A stretch of 64,000 nucleotides of DNA from Ochrobactrum teleogrylli (GTDB taxonomy: Bacteria > Pseudomonadota > Alphaproteobacteria > Rhizobiales > Rhizobiaceae): NCBI RefSeq assembly GCF_006376685.1, contig NZ_VEWL01000008.1:62001-126000 (forward strand), written 5' to 3'. Positions 1 to 8,693 of this stretch are shown here, in pieces. The position numbers and the translations under genes are program-made. Below the pieces are notes generated by a model. It was not told the origin of the DNA and searched no databases. It worked only from the letters and a program-made list of their open reading frames with translations. Every line of letters begins with the position of its first letter. Positions within the stretch are counted from its first letter, which is position 1.

Positions 1-243
1 GTCATGAGCCTGAAAATACTGCCACAGCCAGCATTTTCGCGGGATCTGAACCCCTCGCTTATCACGCCTGATTATATCCAGAACACGGTCATCGAGCATC
101 GCGCGATTTGTGAAGCGATCAGCGCCGGAAATGCAGAGCAGGCACGTGAAGCGATGCAGGCACATCTCAATCGCAGCCATCAGCGCTATCGCGGGTTCAA
201 CGGCGCTTTCGGATCGCCATTGAGTAATATTGTGGATAGCTGA
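1..243 (+). CDS. GntR/FadR-type regulator, C-terminal fragment (FCD domain)
   Basis: The reading frame is open from the first base of the window, so this is the 3' end of a gene that starts upstream; the internal ATG at 4 is unlikely to be the true start. The last 50 residues have the helical pattern that ends FCD ligand-binding domains of FadR-type GntR regulators: a His-Arg-Ala-Ile helix start, an alternating Ala/Glu helix and an AMQAHL segment whose His is usually a metal ligand. FCD regulators sense small carboxylates or amides and repress nearby catabolic genes. It converges on the amidohydrolase at 291-1766 and may control it or act on genes outside the window. The DNA-binding half is not visible. 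Confidence 0.7.
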   Translation, partial: VMSLKILPQPAFSRDLNPSLITPDYIQNTVIEHRAICEAISAGNAEQAREAMQAHLNRSHQRYRGFNGAFGSPLSNIVDS

Positions 244-290
244 AACCTATTCAGTAAGCGCTATCGACCGACGGATTATGGCCGCTACCT

Positions 291-1766
291 TCAACATTCG
301 GGCGGTGAGGGCGGTACGACCGGCTGTTCGAAAGTGCGCTGCAACTGCCCCCAGCCCGGATCGTGCATATGGGCGTCCAGTCCGGCTCTTGCAACCAGCG
401 CACGTGCCTCTGCTTCACCGAAGGCAAGCGCCTCGTGCATATCAGCAGTTAGGACCACGCCGTCCTGCATGATAATCTTGCCATCGACGATGACGGTATC
501 AACATCGCTGCCAAGAACCTGATGAACCAGCCGATGGACGGGCATCCAATTGGGTGTCAGATGCGGTTTGCGCATATCGATGATCGCGATATCCGCTTTC
601 TTGCCAGTTTCAAGAGAACCGATCTCATGATCCATACCAATCGCACGCGCTGCGTCGATGGTGATCATCTCGAAAACTTTGCCGGGCGGCAGAAGGTAGC
701 GGTCGTGATTGTGCAATATATGCTGGGTCGATTGCGCGATCCGCGCGACCTGCAGCATATCGAAATGGCGGCTCGGTGCTGCGCCATCGGACGTAATAGC
801 GACAGGCACGCCCCGCGCCAGCATCTGCATAATCGGCGTGGAACGTCCGGGCGGCGCATGGGTGACGTGGGTGCCCGTTTCGGCGAGGATATCAATTTCC
901 TCATGAGAGATGCCCCAGCAGTGCTGCAAATGCACGTCAGGACCCAGCAGCGCGTTTTCCTTATCTTGATAAGCCATCCGAATTTGCCCGGCAAAGGCAT
1001 CCGAATGGATGCGCACACCCCATTTGCGTGCCGTTTCGCGAATACGACGCGCTTGCATCCGGTCGTTCTGCGTCAGATTGACCGCGAAATCCGGTGTGGA
1101 AGCGTTAGAAGGCTCGACCGAAGGGACGATTGTGAAAGGCGTCAGAAAAACCTTGATGCGGCCCTCGGCTGTTCCCTCAAGGCTTTCGATGGTGGCTTCA
1201 GCGCCCGCAATCATTTCTTCGAATGAAACAGTGTGACGAACAGGCTTGCCGCTTTCCCATCGCGTCACCGATTGCGGCCAAGGCAGTCCAGCGGGGCCAA
1301 CGCAGATGATCTCGCGCAGACCGAGTTCCGCATAGGCGCGCGCGTGATTGGCTGCAAAGACCGGATCGTCGCTGCGCGGCATGGAGGTGATGATGCTGGC
1401 AGAGGTTGTTACGCCCGCGCGCAGTCGCTCCAGACCGGAAACGAGACCATCTGCGTACCAGTAGTCGCGGGTTACATAATGATAATAGGTTGGCGTGACA
1501 ATCCGCATCCAGAGTGAATTGGTGTCGGCGGCAATGCTGCGTAACAGCGCATGACCGCCATGGCCGTGCGCGTCGATGAGGCCCGGAATGAGCATCTTGC
1601 CACGGCAGTCGATTGCATTCTTGTCAGTATGGCGAGGAGCGAGGTCCTGCGATGTGCCAATATCGACAATTCTGTCGTTCTCGATTGCTACAGCTCCATC
1701 TTCGATGATCCGCCGTGTTTTATCGACTGTCACGACAGTCCCGTGAAGCAGCAGCAATCCAGTCAT
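291..1766 (-). CDS. Amidohydrolase, atrazine chlorohydrolase/8-oxoguanine deaminase-like
   Basis: Predicted cytosolic metal-dependent hydrolase or deaminase of 491 residues. The N-terminal beta-sandwich leads into PGLIDAHGHGGH, where His67 and His69 form the HxH metal pair. Later ligand motifs are also present: IHSDAF, VHLQHCWGISHEE and ITSDGAAPSR with the catalytic Asp. This is the order seen in the AtzA/TrzN/guanine-deaminase branch of the superfamily. The start is supported by an AGGGGAAG ribosome-binding site. It is transcribed divergently from the binding-protein gene at 1942, and the gap between them holds tandem copies of the ATTG..GACAAT operator, so the two are probably co-regulated. 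The substrate cannot be read from sequence; a cyclic amide or aminated ring imported by the neighbouring transporter is the natural guess. Confidence 0.85.
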   Translation of the reverse strand: MTGLLLLHGTVVTVDKTRRIIEDGAVAIENDRIVDIGTSQDLAPRHTDKNAIDCRGKMLIPGLIDAHGHGGHALLRSIAADTNSLWMRIVTPTYYHYVTRDYWYADGLVSGLERLRAGVTTSASIITSMPRSDDPVFAANHARAYAELGLREIICVGPAGLPWPQSVTRWESGKPVRHTVSFEEMIAGAEATIESLEGTAEGRIKVFLTPFTIVPSVEPSNASTPDFAVNLTQNDRMQARRIRETARKWGVRIHSDAFAGQIRMAYQDKENALLGPDVHLQHCWGISHEEIDILAETGTHVTHAPPGRSTPIMQMLARGVPVAITSDGAAPSRHFDMLQVARIAQSTQHILHNHDRYLLPPGKVFEMITIDAARAIGMDHEIGSLETGKKADIAIIDMRKPHLTPNWMPVHRLVHQVLGSDVDTVIVDGKIIMQDGVVLTADMHEALAFGEAEARALVARAGLDAHMHDPGWGQLQRTFEQPVVPPSPPEC

Positions 1767-1846
1767 ATCTTCCCCTTTTTATATCCAAGACGACAGCGTT
1801 TGACACTGTGCGGTCTCATATCGATGTGTCGATGTTTTTGAACTTA

Positions 1847-1870
1847 ATTGGCGACAATATCGTTGACAAT
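1847..1870. promoter_or_regulatory. Tandem operator, GntR-type palindrome (sites ATTGGCGACAAT and ATCGTTGACAAT)
   Basis: Two 12-bp sites lie back to back (1847-1858 and 1859-1870), each one or two bases away from the palindrome ATTGTCGACAAT found perfectly at 12267-12278. They sit between two divergent genes. The GT..AC core fits the general operator pattern of FadR-type GntR regulators, and such a regulator is encoded at 13825. Confidence 0.6.
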
Positions 1871-1941
1871 AAAAGAATGGATTAAGATACTGCGACGAAA
1901 TTCAGTCCAACAATCTTATCGTTATAGATGAGGGGAAAAGC

Positions 1942-3522
1942 ATGTCGCGTTTAAATAGGTTTTTTATATCGGCCCTGACGGCAGCTGCCATTGCGGCGCC
2001 GGCGCTGGCCAGTTCTGCCGACGCGGCTACGTTACGTTGGGGCAGTCGTGCGGATATCTACTCGCTCGATCCAGATTCTGTTCCATCCACATCCAATCTG
2101 GCTTTCCTGAACCACATTTACGAAGGTCTGATCCGTTACGGCCCGAACTTCGAGATCGAGCCTGCGCTGGCTACCGAATGGAAGCTGGTCGATAACAAGT
2201 TCTGGCGTTTTACCCTTCGCAAGGGCGTGAAGTTCCACAATGGCGCAGATTTTACGGCTGATGACGTTGTGGCCTCGATGAACCGTGTCTCCGACCCGAC
2301 ATCACCTCTGCGCGGCAATATTCCGCTCTATGTTGGTGTCAAGAAAGTGGACGATTCCACGGTGGATATCGAGGTTTCGGCACCGTCGGCGCTGTTCCTC
2401 AATGACATGACCAATATTTTCATGTTCAACGCGAAGTGGCTGAAGGATAATGACGCCGAAAAGCCGACCGATATCGCGTCCAAGACCGAGAATTATGCTA
2501 CGCATAACACCAACGGCACGGGCCCGTTCAAGCTCGACAGCCGTGTACCTGATTCAAAGACGGTTCTGATCGTCAATGATCAATGGTGGGACCAGAAAAA
2601 GCACAATCTGGATCGCATCGAATACATTCCGATTTCTTCGGCTGCGACACGCGTTGCGGCGCTTCTTTCCAATGAAATTGACCTGGTCGATTCAGCACCC
2701 ATTCAGGATATTCCTCGTCTGGAATCGACGCCGGGCATCAAGGTCGACAAACGCACCGAGCTGCGCACGGTGTTTATCGGCTTTAACGGCAAGGAGAAGC
2801 TTGAGGATGGGCGTCCGAACCCGTTTCTCGATGTCCGCGTGCGTCAGGCCGTCGAGGCAAGTATCGATCGTGACCTCATCAACAAGAAAATCATGCGCGG
2901 TCTGGCGCGTCCTTCCGGTTCGCTGATTGCGCCGGAAATCGCAGGCTATTCGAAAGCGCTCGACACTTATCAGCCAGCCGATCCCAAGCTCGCACAAAAG
3001 CTGCTTGAAGATGCTGGTCAGAAAGGCCTGACTTTCAACTATCTTTGCATGAATGATGAGAGCATCAACGAGGAAGATATCTGCTCGGGCATCGCCAATA
3101 TGATGAAACGTGGCGGGTTCGAACCGTCCATCGATATGGGGCCGCGTGCCGTTCAGCAGCCTAAGCGCACCAATGGCAAGGCCGATATGTTCAATCTGAG
3201 CTGGGCCAATGAGCCGACGCTCGATGCCTATTCGTTGCTTTCGCAGGTGCTTTCTACGCGCAGCGGTTCGACCGGCGTATCCAACTATGGTGGCTGGTCT
3301 TATCCTGAACTCGATGAGCTGATGAAAAAAGCGGCGCAGGAGCCGGATACGGCGAAGCGCTTGGCGCTGGAAGAACAGGCGCTGAAAGTTGCCAAGGACA
3401 AGGCTATTCTGATCCCGCTTCATCAGCAGCCTATCGCTTGGGGCATGCTGGACAAGGTCAAGAGCGTGGATTTCCGGGCCGATAACAAGCCGCGTCATTG
3501 GCGCACGCAAATGGCCGAGTAA
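1942..3522 (+). CDS. ABC transporter substrate-binding protein, peptide/nickel type (SBP_bac_5), copy 1
   Basis: Periplasmic solute-binding protein of 526 residues. A Sec signal peptide covers about residues 1-28, ending in an Ala-rich region. The mature part starts with TLRWGSRADIYSLDP and contains the family-wide LNHIYEGLIRYG and FTLRKGVKFHNGADF segments that define DppA/OppA-like proteins. The start has a GAGGGG ribosome-binding site. It is followed by a terminator and then by a clear paralogue (3919-5481), with shared stretches such as NGTGPFKL, SRVPDSKT, SAATRVAALLS and RVRQA. It has no permease of its own next to it and probably feeds the DppB/C-like permeases at 5541-7494. The ligand is unknown. 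Confidence 0.9.
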   Translation: MSRLNRFFISALTAAAIAAPALASSADAATLRWGSRADIYSLDPDSVPSTSNLAFLNHIYEGLIRYGPNFEIEPALATEWKLVDNKFWRFTLRKGVKFHNGADFTADDVVASMNRVSDPTSPLRGNIPLYVGVKKVDDSTVDIEVSAPSALFLNDMTNIFMFNAKWLKDNDAEKPTDIASKTENYATHNTNGTGPFKLDSRVPDSKTVLIVNDQWWDQKKHNLDRIEYIPISSAATRVAALLSNEIDLVDSAPIQDIPRLESTPGIKVDKRTELRTVFIGFNGKEKLEDGRPNPFLDVRVRQAVEASIDRDLINKKIMRGLARPSGSLIAPEIAGYSKALDTYQPADPKLAQKLLEDAGQKGLTFNYLCMNDESINEEDICSGIANMMKRGGFEPSIDMGPRAVQQPKRTNGKADMFNLSWANEPTLDAYSLLSQVLSTRSGSTGVSNYGGWSYPELDELMKKAAQEPDTAKRLALEEQALKVAKDKAILIPLHQQPIAWGMLDKVKSVDFRADNKPRHWRTQMAE

Positions 3523-3542
3523 GGCCAGCAAAGCGAAAACCG

Positions 3543-3577
3543 AAAAGCGCTTCACCTTGGTGAGGCGCTTTTTTTAT
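3543..3577 (+). terminator. Rho-independent terminator after binding-protein copy 1
   Basis: A stem of AAAGCGC against GCGCTTT, extended inward by several more pairs, is followed by seven T. It separates the first binding-protein gene from the second, so the latter must have its own promoter. Confidence 0.75.
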
Positions 3578-3674
3578 GTGGCGCACAATTTGGAGATGCG
3601 ACGACGCTCATTCAAAAGCCGCACTTTGATTGCTGCTCAGAAATGTGGCAGCGCCTGACCAATTGTAGAGCATA

Positions 3675-3731
3675 GTTGTCGACAAATAGGTTATTGAAAC
3701 CCAAAAAATTGTCTACAATTACGTTGACAAC
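3675..3731. promoter_or_regulatory. Operator group upstream of binding-protein copy 2
   Basis: TTGTCGACAA (3676-3685, a perfect 10-bp palindrome) is followed by ATTGTCTACAAT (3708-3719) and at once by TACGTTGACAAC (3720-3731). The last pair repeats the back-to-back layout of the 1847-1870 operator, including the CGTTGACAA half. It is the probable binding region for the local GntR regulator. Confidence 0.6.
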
Positions 3732-3918
3732 CTTATATCGACTGGCAATACTCCATTTCGTGATCTGGGAGGCAGGTCACCCAAAAAAGGAGAAATCAGT
3801 ATTACCCGCCTGCATGGCGTGAGCAGACACTGAAACGCAGCACCGAAACGGATGCGGCGATGCATGAAAACAGACCTCCAAAAAGGAGGCGCAAATTTCC
3901 AGAAGCGGAGCAAAATCT

Positions 3919-5481
3919 ATGTTAAAAAAACTTGGCCTCGCGGCCACAATGCTGGCTGGGCTGACTTTGGCTGGCCACGCCGAAACGCTCAAATGGGGCG
4001 CTGCGCGCGATATCTATTCGCTTGATCCCTATTCTTATGGCGACAGCTATACACTGTCCTTCCTCAATCACATCTATGAAGGCCTCGTGCGCTACGACGC
4101 CGAGCTGAAGATCGAGCCTGCCCTTGCTGAATCCTGGGAAAATGTTTCCGAGACGGTTTGGCGCTTTCATCTGCGCAAGGGCGTCAAGTTTCATGATGGC
4201 GCTGATTTCAATGCCGACGATGTGCTCGCTTCGTTGAAGCGCGTGAGCGATCCGGTTTCGCCGCTGCGTGGTAATTTGCCTGCCTACAAGTCCTCAAAGA
4301 AAGTGGACGACTACACAATCGATATCGAGTTGAGCGGCCCTTATCCGCTGCTCCTCAACGACCTCACCAATATTCACATCTTCGATGCGGGCTGGCTGAA
4401 GACCAATAATTCGGAAAAGCCGACTGACGTTGGTGCCAAGATTGAAGGTTATGCAACCTACCACACCAATGGTACGGGTCCGTTCAAGCTGGAAAGCCGC
4501 GTACCGGATTCCAAAACCATTCTGGTTAAGAACCCGGACTGGTGGGACAAAACGTCGAAATCAAACATCGACCGCATCGAGTTCAATCCGATCACTTCGG
4601 CTGCGACACGCGTGGCGGCGCTCCTCTCTGGAGAAGTCAATTTTACGGAAAGTGCGCCATCGCAGGATTTGCTGCGCCTTCAGGCACAGCCTGACCTGAA
4701 GGTCATGGAACGTACCGATTTGCGTACAGTCATGATGGGTTTCAATCGCAAGCCGAAGCTCGATAATGGATCGGAAAATAAATTCAACGATTTGCGTGTG
4801 CGTCAGGCTTTCGCACATGCGCTTGATCGTGATTTGATACAGAAGCGCATCATGCGCGGCAAGTCGCGCACGGCAGGTGCGGTGGTTGCGCCGGAAATTC
4901 CGGGCTACACGCCGGAACTGGATACCACTCTGGCCTATGATCCGGCCTTGTCCAAGAAGCTTCTGGCCGAGGCTGGCGCCACGGATTTTCCGTTCACACT
5001 GGTTTGTACAACTGATGCCTATGTGAACGAGGAAGAACTGTGCCAGGGGCTCGTGAACATGCTGAGCCGGGGCGGTTTCAAGCCGCAGCTTGATATTGCA
5101 CCAACGGCTGCGCAGGCACCGAAACGCACGGGCGGCAAGGCCGATGTCTATATCATAGGCTGGGCGACAGAGCCCATGCTCGACAGCTATTCCATTCTGT
5201 TGCAAATGATTGAAACCAAGACAGACAATGCTGGTGTTTTCAACTGGGGTGGCTGGAGCTATCCGGAAATCGACAAGCTGATCATTGAGGCATCCACGGA
5301 GATGGATCGCAGCAAGCGGCTGGCGTTGCAGACAAAGGCCTTGCAAATGGTCAAGGACGAGATCGTCATGTTGCCGCTGCATCAACAGCCGATGGCGTGG
5401 GTCATGTCGAATAAGATTGATCATATCGTCCAGTTGCCAGACAACAAGCCGCGTCACTGGCTGACGCATTTTGCCGAATAG
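3919..5481 (+). CDS. ABC transporter substrate-binding protein, peptide/nickel type (SBP_bac_5), copy 2
   Basis: Periplasmic binding protein of 520 residues with a short Sec signal (residues 1-21, ending GHA) and a mature start ETLKWGAARDIYSLDP that mirrors copy 1. Domain order and length match DppA/OppA. The two copies are collinear over their whole length, so this is a tandem duplication that has diverged, and the two may bind different but related ligands. It is separated from the permease gene at 5541 by a 10-bp stem hairpin (5491-5521), a common arrangement that keeps the binding protein more abundant than the membrane parts. Confidence 0.9.
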   Translation: MLKKLGLAATMLAGLTLAGHAETLKWGAARDIYSLDPYSYGDSYTLSFLNHIYEGLVRYDAELKIEPALAESWENVSETVWRFHLRKGVKFHDGADFNADDVLASLKRVSDPVSPLRGNLPAYKSSKKVDDYTIDIELSGPYPLLLNDLTNIHIFDAGWLKTNNSEKPTDVGAKIEGYATYHTNGTGPFKLESRVPDSKTILVKNPDWWDKTSKSNIDRIEFNPITSAATRVAALLSGEVNFTESAPSQDLLRLQAQPDLKVMERTDLRTVMMGFNRKPKLDNGSENKFNDLRVRQAFAHALDRDLIQKRIMRGKSRTAGAVVAPEIPGYTPELDTTLAYDPALSKKLLAEAGATDFPFTLVCTTDAYVNEEELCQGLVNMLSRGGFKPQLDIAPTAAQAPKRTGGKADVYIIGWATEPMLDSYSILLQMIETKTDNAGVFNWGGWSYPEIDKLIIEASTEMDRSKRLALQTKALQMVKDEIVMLPLHQQPMAWVMSNKIDHIVQLPDNKPRHWLTHFAE

Positions 5482-5490
5482 TCTCATCAA

Positions 5491-5521
5491 GACGCTCCGG
5501 GGCACGCCGTTCCGGAGCGTC
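5491..5521 (+). other. Intercistronic hairpin between binding protein and permease genes
   Basis: GACGCTCCGG (5491-5500) pairs perfectly with CCGGAGCGTC (5512-5521). There is no T-run after it, so it is more likely an mRNA-stabilising or partly attenuating structure than a full terminator. Confidence 0.6.
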
Positions 5522-5540
5522 CTGTTCCCAAGGAATTCAC

Positions 5541-6509
5541 ATGCTGGTTTTTATCATCAAGCGTCTGGCCAATGCCATCATGGTCATGCTGGCTGTTGCC
5601 TTGCTGGCCTTTTTGATCTTTCGTCTGGCGGGCGACCCCGTCGAGATGATGGCCAACGAACAGATGACACAGGCCGACCGCGATAATCTGCGTGAGCGTC
5701 TGGGGCTTAACGATGGCCTGATGACACAATATACCCGGTTCGTGGTGAACGCCGCTCAGGGCAATTTCGGCATTTCCTATCGCAATGGTCAGGATGTGCT
5801 TGGCCTTATCGCCGAGCGGTTTCCGGCAACACTGGAACTGGTGCTGGTGGCCACCTTGATCTCGTTGTTGCTTGGCCTTCCCCTTGGCGTACTAACAGCA
5901 ATTAAACGTGGCAAATGGTATACGGAGGGATTGCAGTTTCTCTCCATTGTCGGTGTTTCGCTGCCAAGCTTTGTGGTCGGTATACTGCTCATTCTGGTTT
6001 TTTCGGTCACGCTTGGCTGGTTCCCGGCATTCGGGCGGGGTGATGTCGTACAGCTTGGCTGGTGGTCCACGGGATTGTTGACGCATTCCGGTCGTATCGC
6101 GATTTTGCTACCGGCCATTGCGCTCTCGCTTTATCAAGTCACGCTTGTCATGCGTCTGGTTCGCGCAGAAATGCTGGAAGTGCTGCGTTCGGACTACGTG
6201 AAATTCGCCCGTGCCCGCGGTATTCCGCGCTGGCGTATCTATTTCCGTCACGCGCTTCGCAACTGCCTTATGCCGGTTGTAACGATGACAGCGATGAATG
6301 TCGGTTCGCTGATCGCCTTCGCGCTGATCACCGAAACCGTGTTTCAATGGCCGGGCATGGGCATGTTGTTCATTCAGGCCGTTACCTTCCTCGATATCCC
6401 GGTCATGGCAGCCTATCTCTGCATCATTTCCTTCATCTTCGTTGTACTCAACACTTTCGTGGACATTGCCTATGCGGTGATTGATCCACGCCTGCGCACG
6501 GCGCGTTGA
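5541..6509 (+). CDS. ABC transporter permease, DppB-like
   Basis: Inner-membrane permease of 322 residues with about six hydrophobic segments; the first starts at the N-terminus (IIKRLANAIMVMLAVALL). The EAA loop that contacts the ATPase is visible as RARGIPRWRIYFRHALRN, and the family-typical end AYAVIDPRLR is present. The start has an AAGGA ribosome-binding site. It forms a heterodimer with the protein at 6544 and is powered by the ATPases at 10179 and 11171. The first permease of such systems is always preceded by its binding protein, as here. Confidence 0.92.
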   Translation: MLVFIIKRLANAIMVMLAVALLAFLIFRLAGDPVEMMANEQMTQADRDNLRERLGLNDGLMTQYTRFVVNAAQGNFGISYRNGQDVLGLIAERFPATLELVLVATLISLLLGLPLGVLTAIKRGKWYTEGLQFLSIVGVSLPSFVVGILLILVFSVTLGWFPAFGRGDVVQLGWWSTGLLTHSGRIAILLPAIALSLYQVTLVMRLVRAEMLEVLRSDYVKFARARGIPRWRIYFRHALRNCLMPVVTMTAMNVGSLIAFALITETVFQWPGMGMLFIQAVTFLDIPVMAAYLCIISFIFVVLNTFVDIAYAVIDPRLRTAR

Positions 6510-6543
6510 GTTACCCATGGAACCGATTGTGGAGTCAAAGCCG

Positions 6544-7494
6544 ATGAGCACCCCAACCACGCAAACCACTACCATCTCCCGCCCGTCGGTTGTACAGCGG
6601 ATTCGTAAAAGCGACTTGTGGTGGTCGTTCTCACACAGCAAGACCGCAATGATCAGCGCAGCACTGCTCGCAATCCTGATCCTGACGGCATTGTTTGCAC
6701 CCCTCATTGCACCGCAAAACCCCTATGATGGCGCTGCACTCGATATGTGGAAAGCAGAGCTGCCGCCTATCTGGGAAGACGGCGGCGAATGGCCCTTCCT
6801 GCTGGGCACCGACACGCAAGGGCGCGATATGCTGTCAGCCATTCTTTATGGCACGCGCATTTCCATCGTTATCGGCATCGCTTCCGTTGTGCTTTCCTTG
6901 GTCATCGGCATGAGTGCCGGTTTGGTCTCAGGCTATTTCGGCGGTTTTATCGACAATCTACTGATGCGCATCGGCGATATCACGCTGTCGATCCCGACCA
7001 TTCTGGTCGCCATTCTGGTTTCAACCGTCGTGCGACAGATGTTGCCTGTCAGCTTGCGCGAGGTCGGAGCATCCGCGGTTCTCATTCTGGCCATCGCGCT
7101 CTCCGCATGGGTGCAATATGCCCGTACTGTCCGCGCTCAGGCCATCGTTGAAACCGGCAAGGATTATGTATCCGCCGCCCGTCTGATCGGCGTTCCGGCG
7201 CGCCGCATCATGGCGAGACATATTCTGCCCAATACACTGACCCCCATCATGGTGGCGGCAACGCTTAACTTCGGCATGGCCATTCTTACCGAAGCCACGC
7301 TGTCCTTCCTCGGCATCGGGATGCCGCCGAGCCAGCCTTCTCTCGGGACACTGATCCGCATCGGCAACCAGTTCCTGTTTTCCGGTTCCTGGTGGATCGT
7401 GCTCTTCCCTGTCATTCAGCTCTGCCTGCTGGTCGTGGCCGTCAATATGCTTGGCGACTGGCTGCGCGATGCTCTCAATCCGAAACTGAGGTAA
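6544..7494 (+). CDS. ABC transporter permease, DppC-like
   Basis: Second inner-membrane permease, 316 residues from the chosen start. An upstream TTG (6481) and ATG (6517) are in frame, but GGAG at 6531 places the best start at 6544 (MSTPTTQTTT). It has the N-terminal OppC-like anchor (FSHSKTAMISAALLAILI), a periplasmic loop with LLGTDTQGRDMLS, the EAA loop AARLIGVPARRIMARHILPN, and the C-terminal DWLRDALNPKLR typical of DppC. It follows the DppB-like gene with a short gap and is followed after 5 bases by the deaminase gene. Confidence 0.9.
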   Translation: MSTPTTQTTTISRPSVVQRIRKSDLWWSFSHSKTAMISAALLAILILTALFAPLIAPQNPYDGAALDMWKAELPPIWEDGGEWPFLLGTDTQGRDMLSAILYGTRISIVIGIASVVLSLVIGMSAGLVSGYFGGFIDNLLMRIGDITLSIPTILVAILVSTVVRQMLPVSLREVGASAVLILAIALSAWVQYARTVRAQAIVETGKDYVSAARLIGVPARRIMARHILPNTLTPIMVAATLNFGMAILTEATLSFLGIGMPPSQPSLGTLIRIGNQFLFSGSWWIVLFPVIQLCLLVVAVNMLGDWLRDALNPKLR

Positions 7495-7499
7495 TATCG

Positions 7500-8693
7500 A
7501 TGAACAATCTTTTGCTCCGCAATGTGCGCCCTATGGCTGGCGATACGTGCGATGTCTTGATCAAGGATGGGAAGATTGCGGGTTTCGGACGGTTCGAGGC
7601 AGAGCCGGGCATGGCCATCGAAGATGGTGGCAATGCAATCATGGCGCCCGGCCTGATTGATGCGCATACGCATCTCGACAAGACGACCTGGGGCATGCCC
7701 TGGCATGTCAATAATCGTGCCGCGATCCTGCGCGAACGTATCGACTTCGAACGCGAGCACCGACTGGAAATCGGCCTTGATCCGCATCGTCAGTCAATGC
7801 GTCATGCAATCGGTCTTGCTGCCCATGGCGCAACGCATATCCGCAGCCATGTCGATATCGACCCCACTCATGGATTGTCATTGGTCGAAGGCGTCTGGGC
7901 AACACGCGAGAAGCTGAAAGGCATCATCGATATCGAGATCGTTGCATTCCCGCAGTCGGGTCTGATGGTCATGCCTGGTACGGAAGAATTGCTCGATGAG
8001 GCCTTGCGTCAGGGTTGTGAAGTTCTGGGTGGTATTGATCCATGCGGTATTGATCGCGACCCAAAGGGTCAGCTCGATATTCTGTTCGCGCTCGCACTCA
8101 AGCACGGCGTACCGATTGATATTCATCTGCATGAGACCGGCGATCTTGGCGCGTTCACGATGGAACTCATCTTTGAGCGCATTCGCGCCAACGGTATGGA
8201 AGGGAAGGTGGCGATCAGCCATGCTTTCGCGCTCGGCATGAATGATTATTTGCGCGTCGGCCAGTTGATCGAACAGATCGCGGCTCTGGATGTCGCAATT
8301 CTGACGACCGGCGCGCCATCGGCCACGGTGCCGTCGATCAAGCGCCTGAAGGAAGCGGGCGTGCGCATTGGTGGTGGTTGTGATGGCATTCGCGACACCT
8401 GGGGACCTTGGGGCCAGCCGGATATGCTAGACCGTGCCAAGATTATTGGCATGAAAAACGGTGTCCGCTCGGACCATGATCTGGAACATCTCCTGTACAT
8501 CGTCTCTCAAGGCGGCGCGGATGTGATGCGTCTTGAAAACTATGGTCTGGATGTGGGCTGCAATGCCGACTTTACCCTTCTGACGGGTGAAACATTGGCC
8601 CATGCCGTGGTGGATATCGCACCGCGCCCTCTGGTGGTCAAGAACGGTCGCGTCACTGCACGCAACGGCGTTGCTGTGGTGGAGATGCCGTGA
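7500..8693 (+). CDS. Cytosine deaminase-like amidohydrolase (CodA family)
   Basis: Cytosolic metal-dependent deaminase or hydrolase of 397 residues. Key motifs line up with E. coli CodA: HTHLDK (His56, His58), an HLHE segment giving the His-x-x-Glu pair of metal ligand and proton shuttle, SHAFALG for the third His, and GGCDGIRDTWGPWGQPDML for the catalytic Asp. The ATG at 7500 is preferred to an upstream in-frame start inside the permease gene. It lies between permease and ATPase genes of one operon, so its substrate is most likely the imported compound or a first product. Related enzymes act on cytosine, isocytosine, creatinine or N-alkylated triazines; I cannot choose between them. Confidence 0.85.
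   Translation: MNNLLLRNVRPMAGDTCDVLIKDGKIAGFGRFEAEPGMAIEDGGNAIMAPGLIDAHTHLDKTTWGMPWHVNNRAAILRERIDFEREHRLEIGLDPHRQSMRHAIGLAAHGATHIRSHVDIDPTHGLSLVEGVWATREKLKGIIDIEIVAFPQSGLMVMPGTEELLDEALRQGCEVLGGIDPCGIDRDPKGQLDILFALALKHGVPIDIHLHETGDLGAFTMELIFERIRANGMEGKVAISHAFALGMNDYLRVGQLIEQIAALDVAILTTGAPSATVPSIKRLKEAGVRIGGGCDGIRDTWGPWGQPDMLDRAKIIGMKNGVRSDHDLEHLLYIVSQGGADVMRLENYGLDVGCNADFTLLTGETLAHAVVDIAPRPLVVKNGRVTARNGVAVVEMP

Larger units (their letters stand above)
3523..3918 (+). other. Intergenic region with terminator, operators and a 190-bp leader
   Basis: This gap of 396 bases holds the terminator at 3543-3577, the operator group at 3675-3731 and then about 190 bases of leader without a convincing open reading frame. 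A small hairpin (CCTCC, five A, GGAGG at 3875-3889) lies 29 bases before the start codon of the second binding protein. I see no known riboswitch pattern. Confidence 0.5.

Noticed and set aside
522-1226. Plus-strand open frame of 234 codons
   Set aside because: It lies fully antisense to the amidohydrolase gene at 291-1766 and has no recognisable family features.
2692-3555. Minus-strand frame of 287 codons
   Set aside because: It is a shadow of the binding-protein gene at 1942-3522; the composition is typical of antisense frames (many His, Arg, Cys).
3875-3889. CCTCC-A5-GGAGG hairpin before binding-protein copy 2, as a riboswitch or attenuator
   Set aside because: The stem is only 5 bp, and no leader peptide, alternative structure or T-run is visible.
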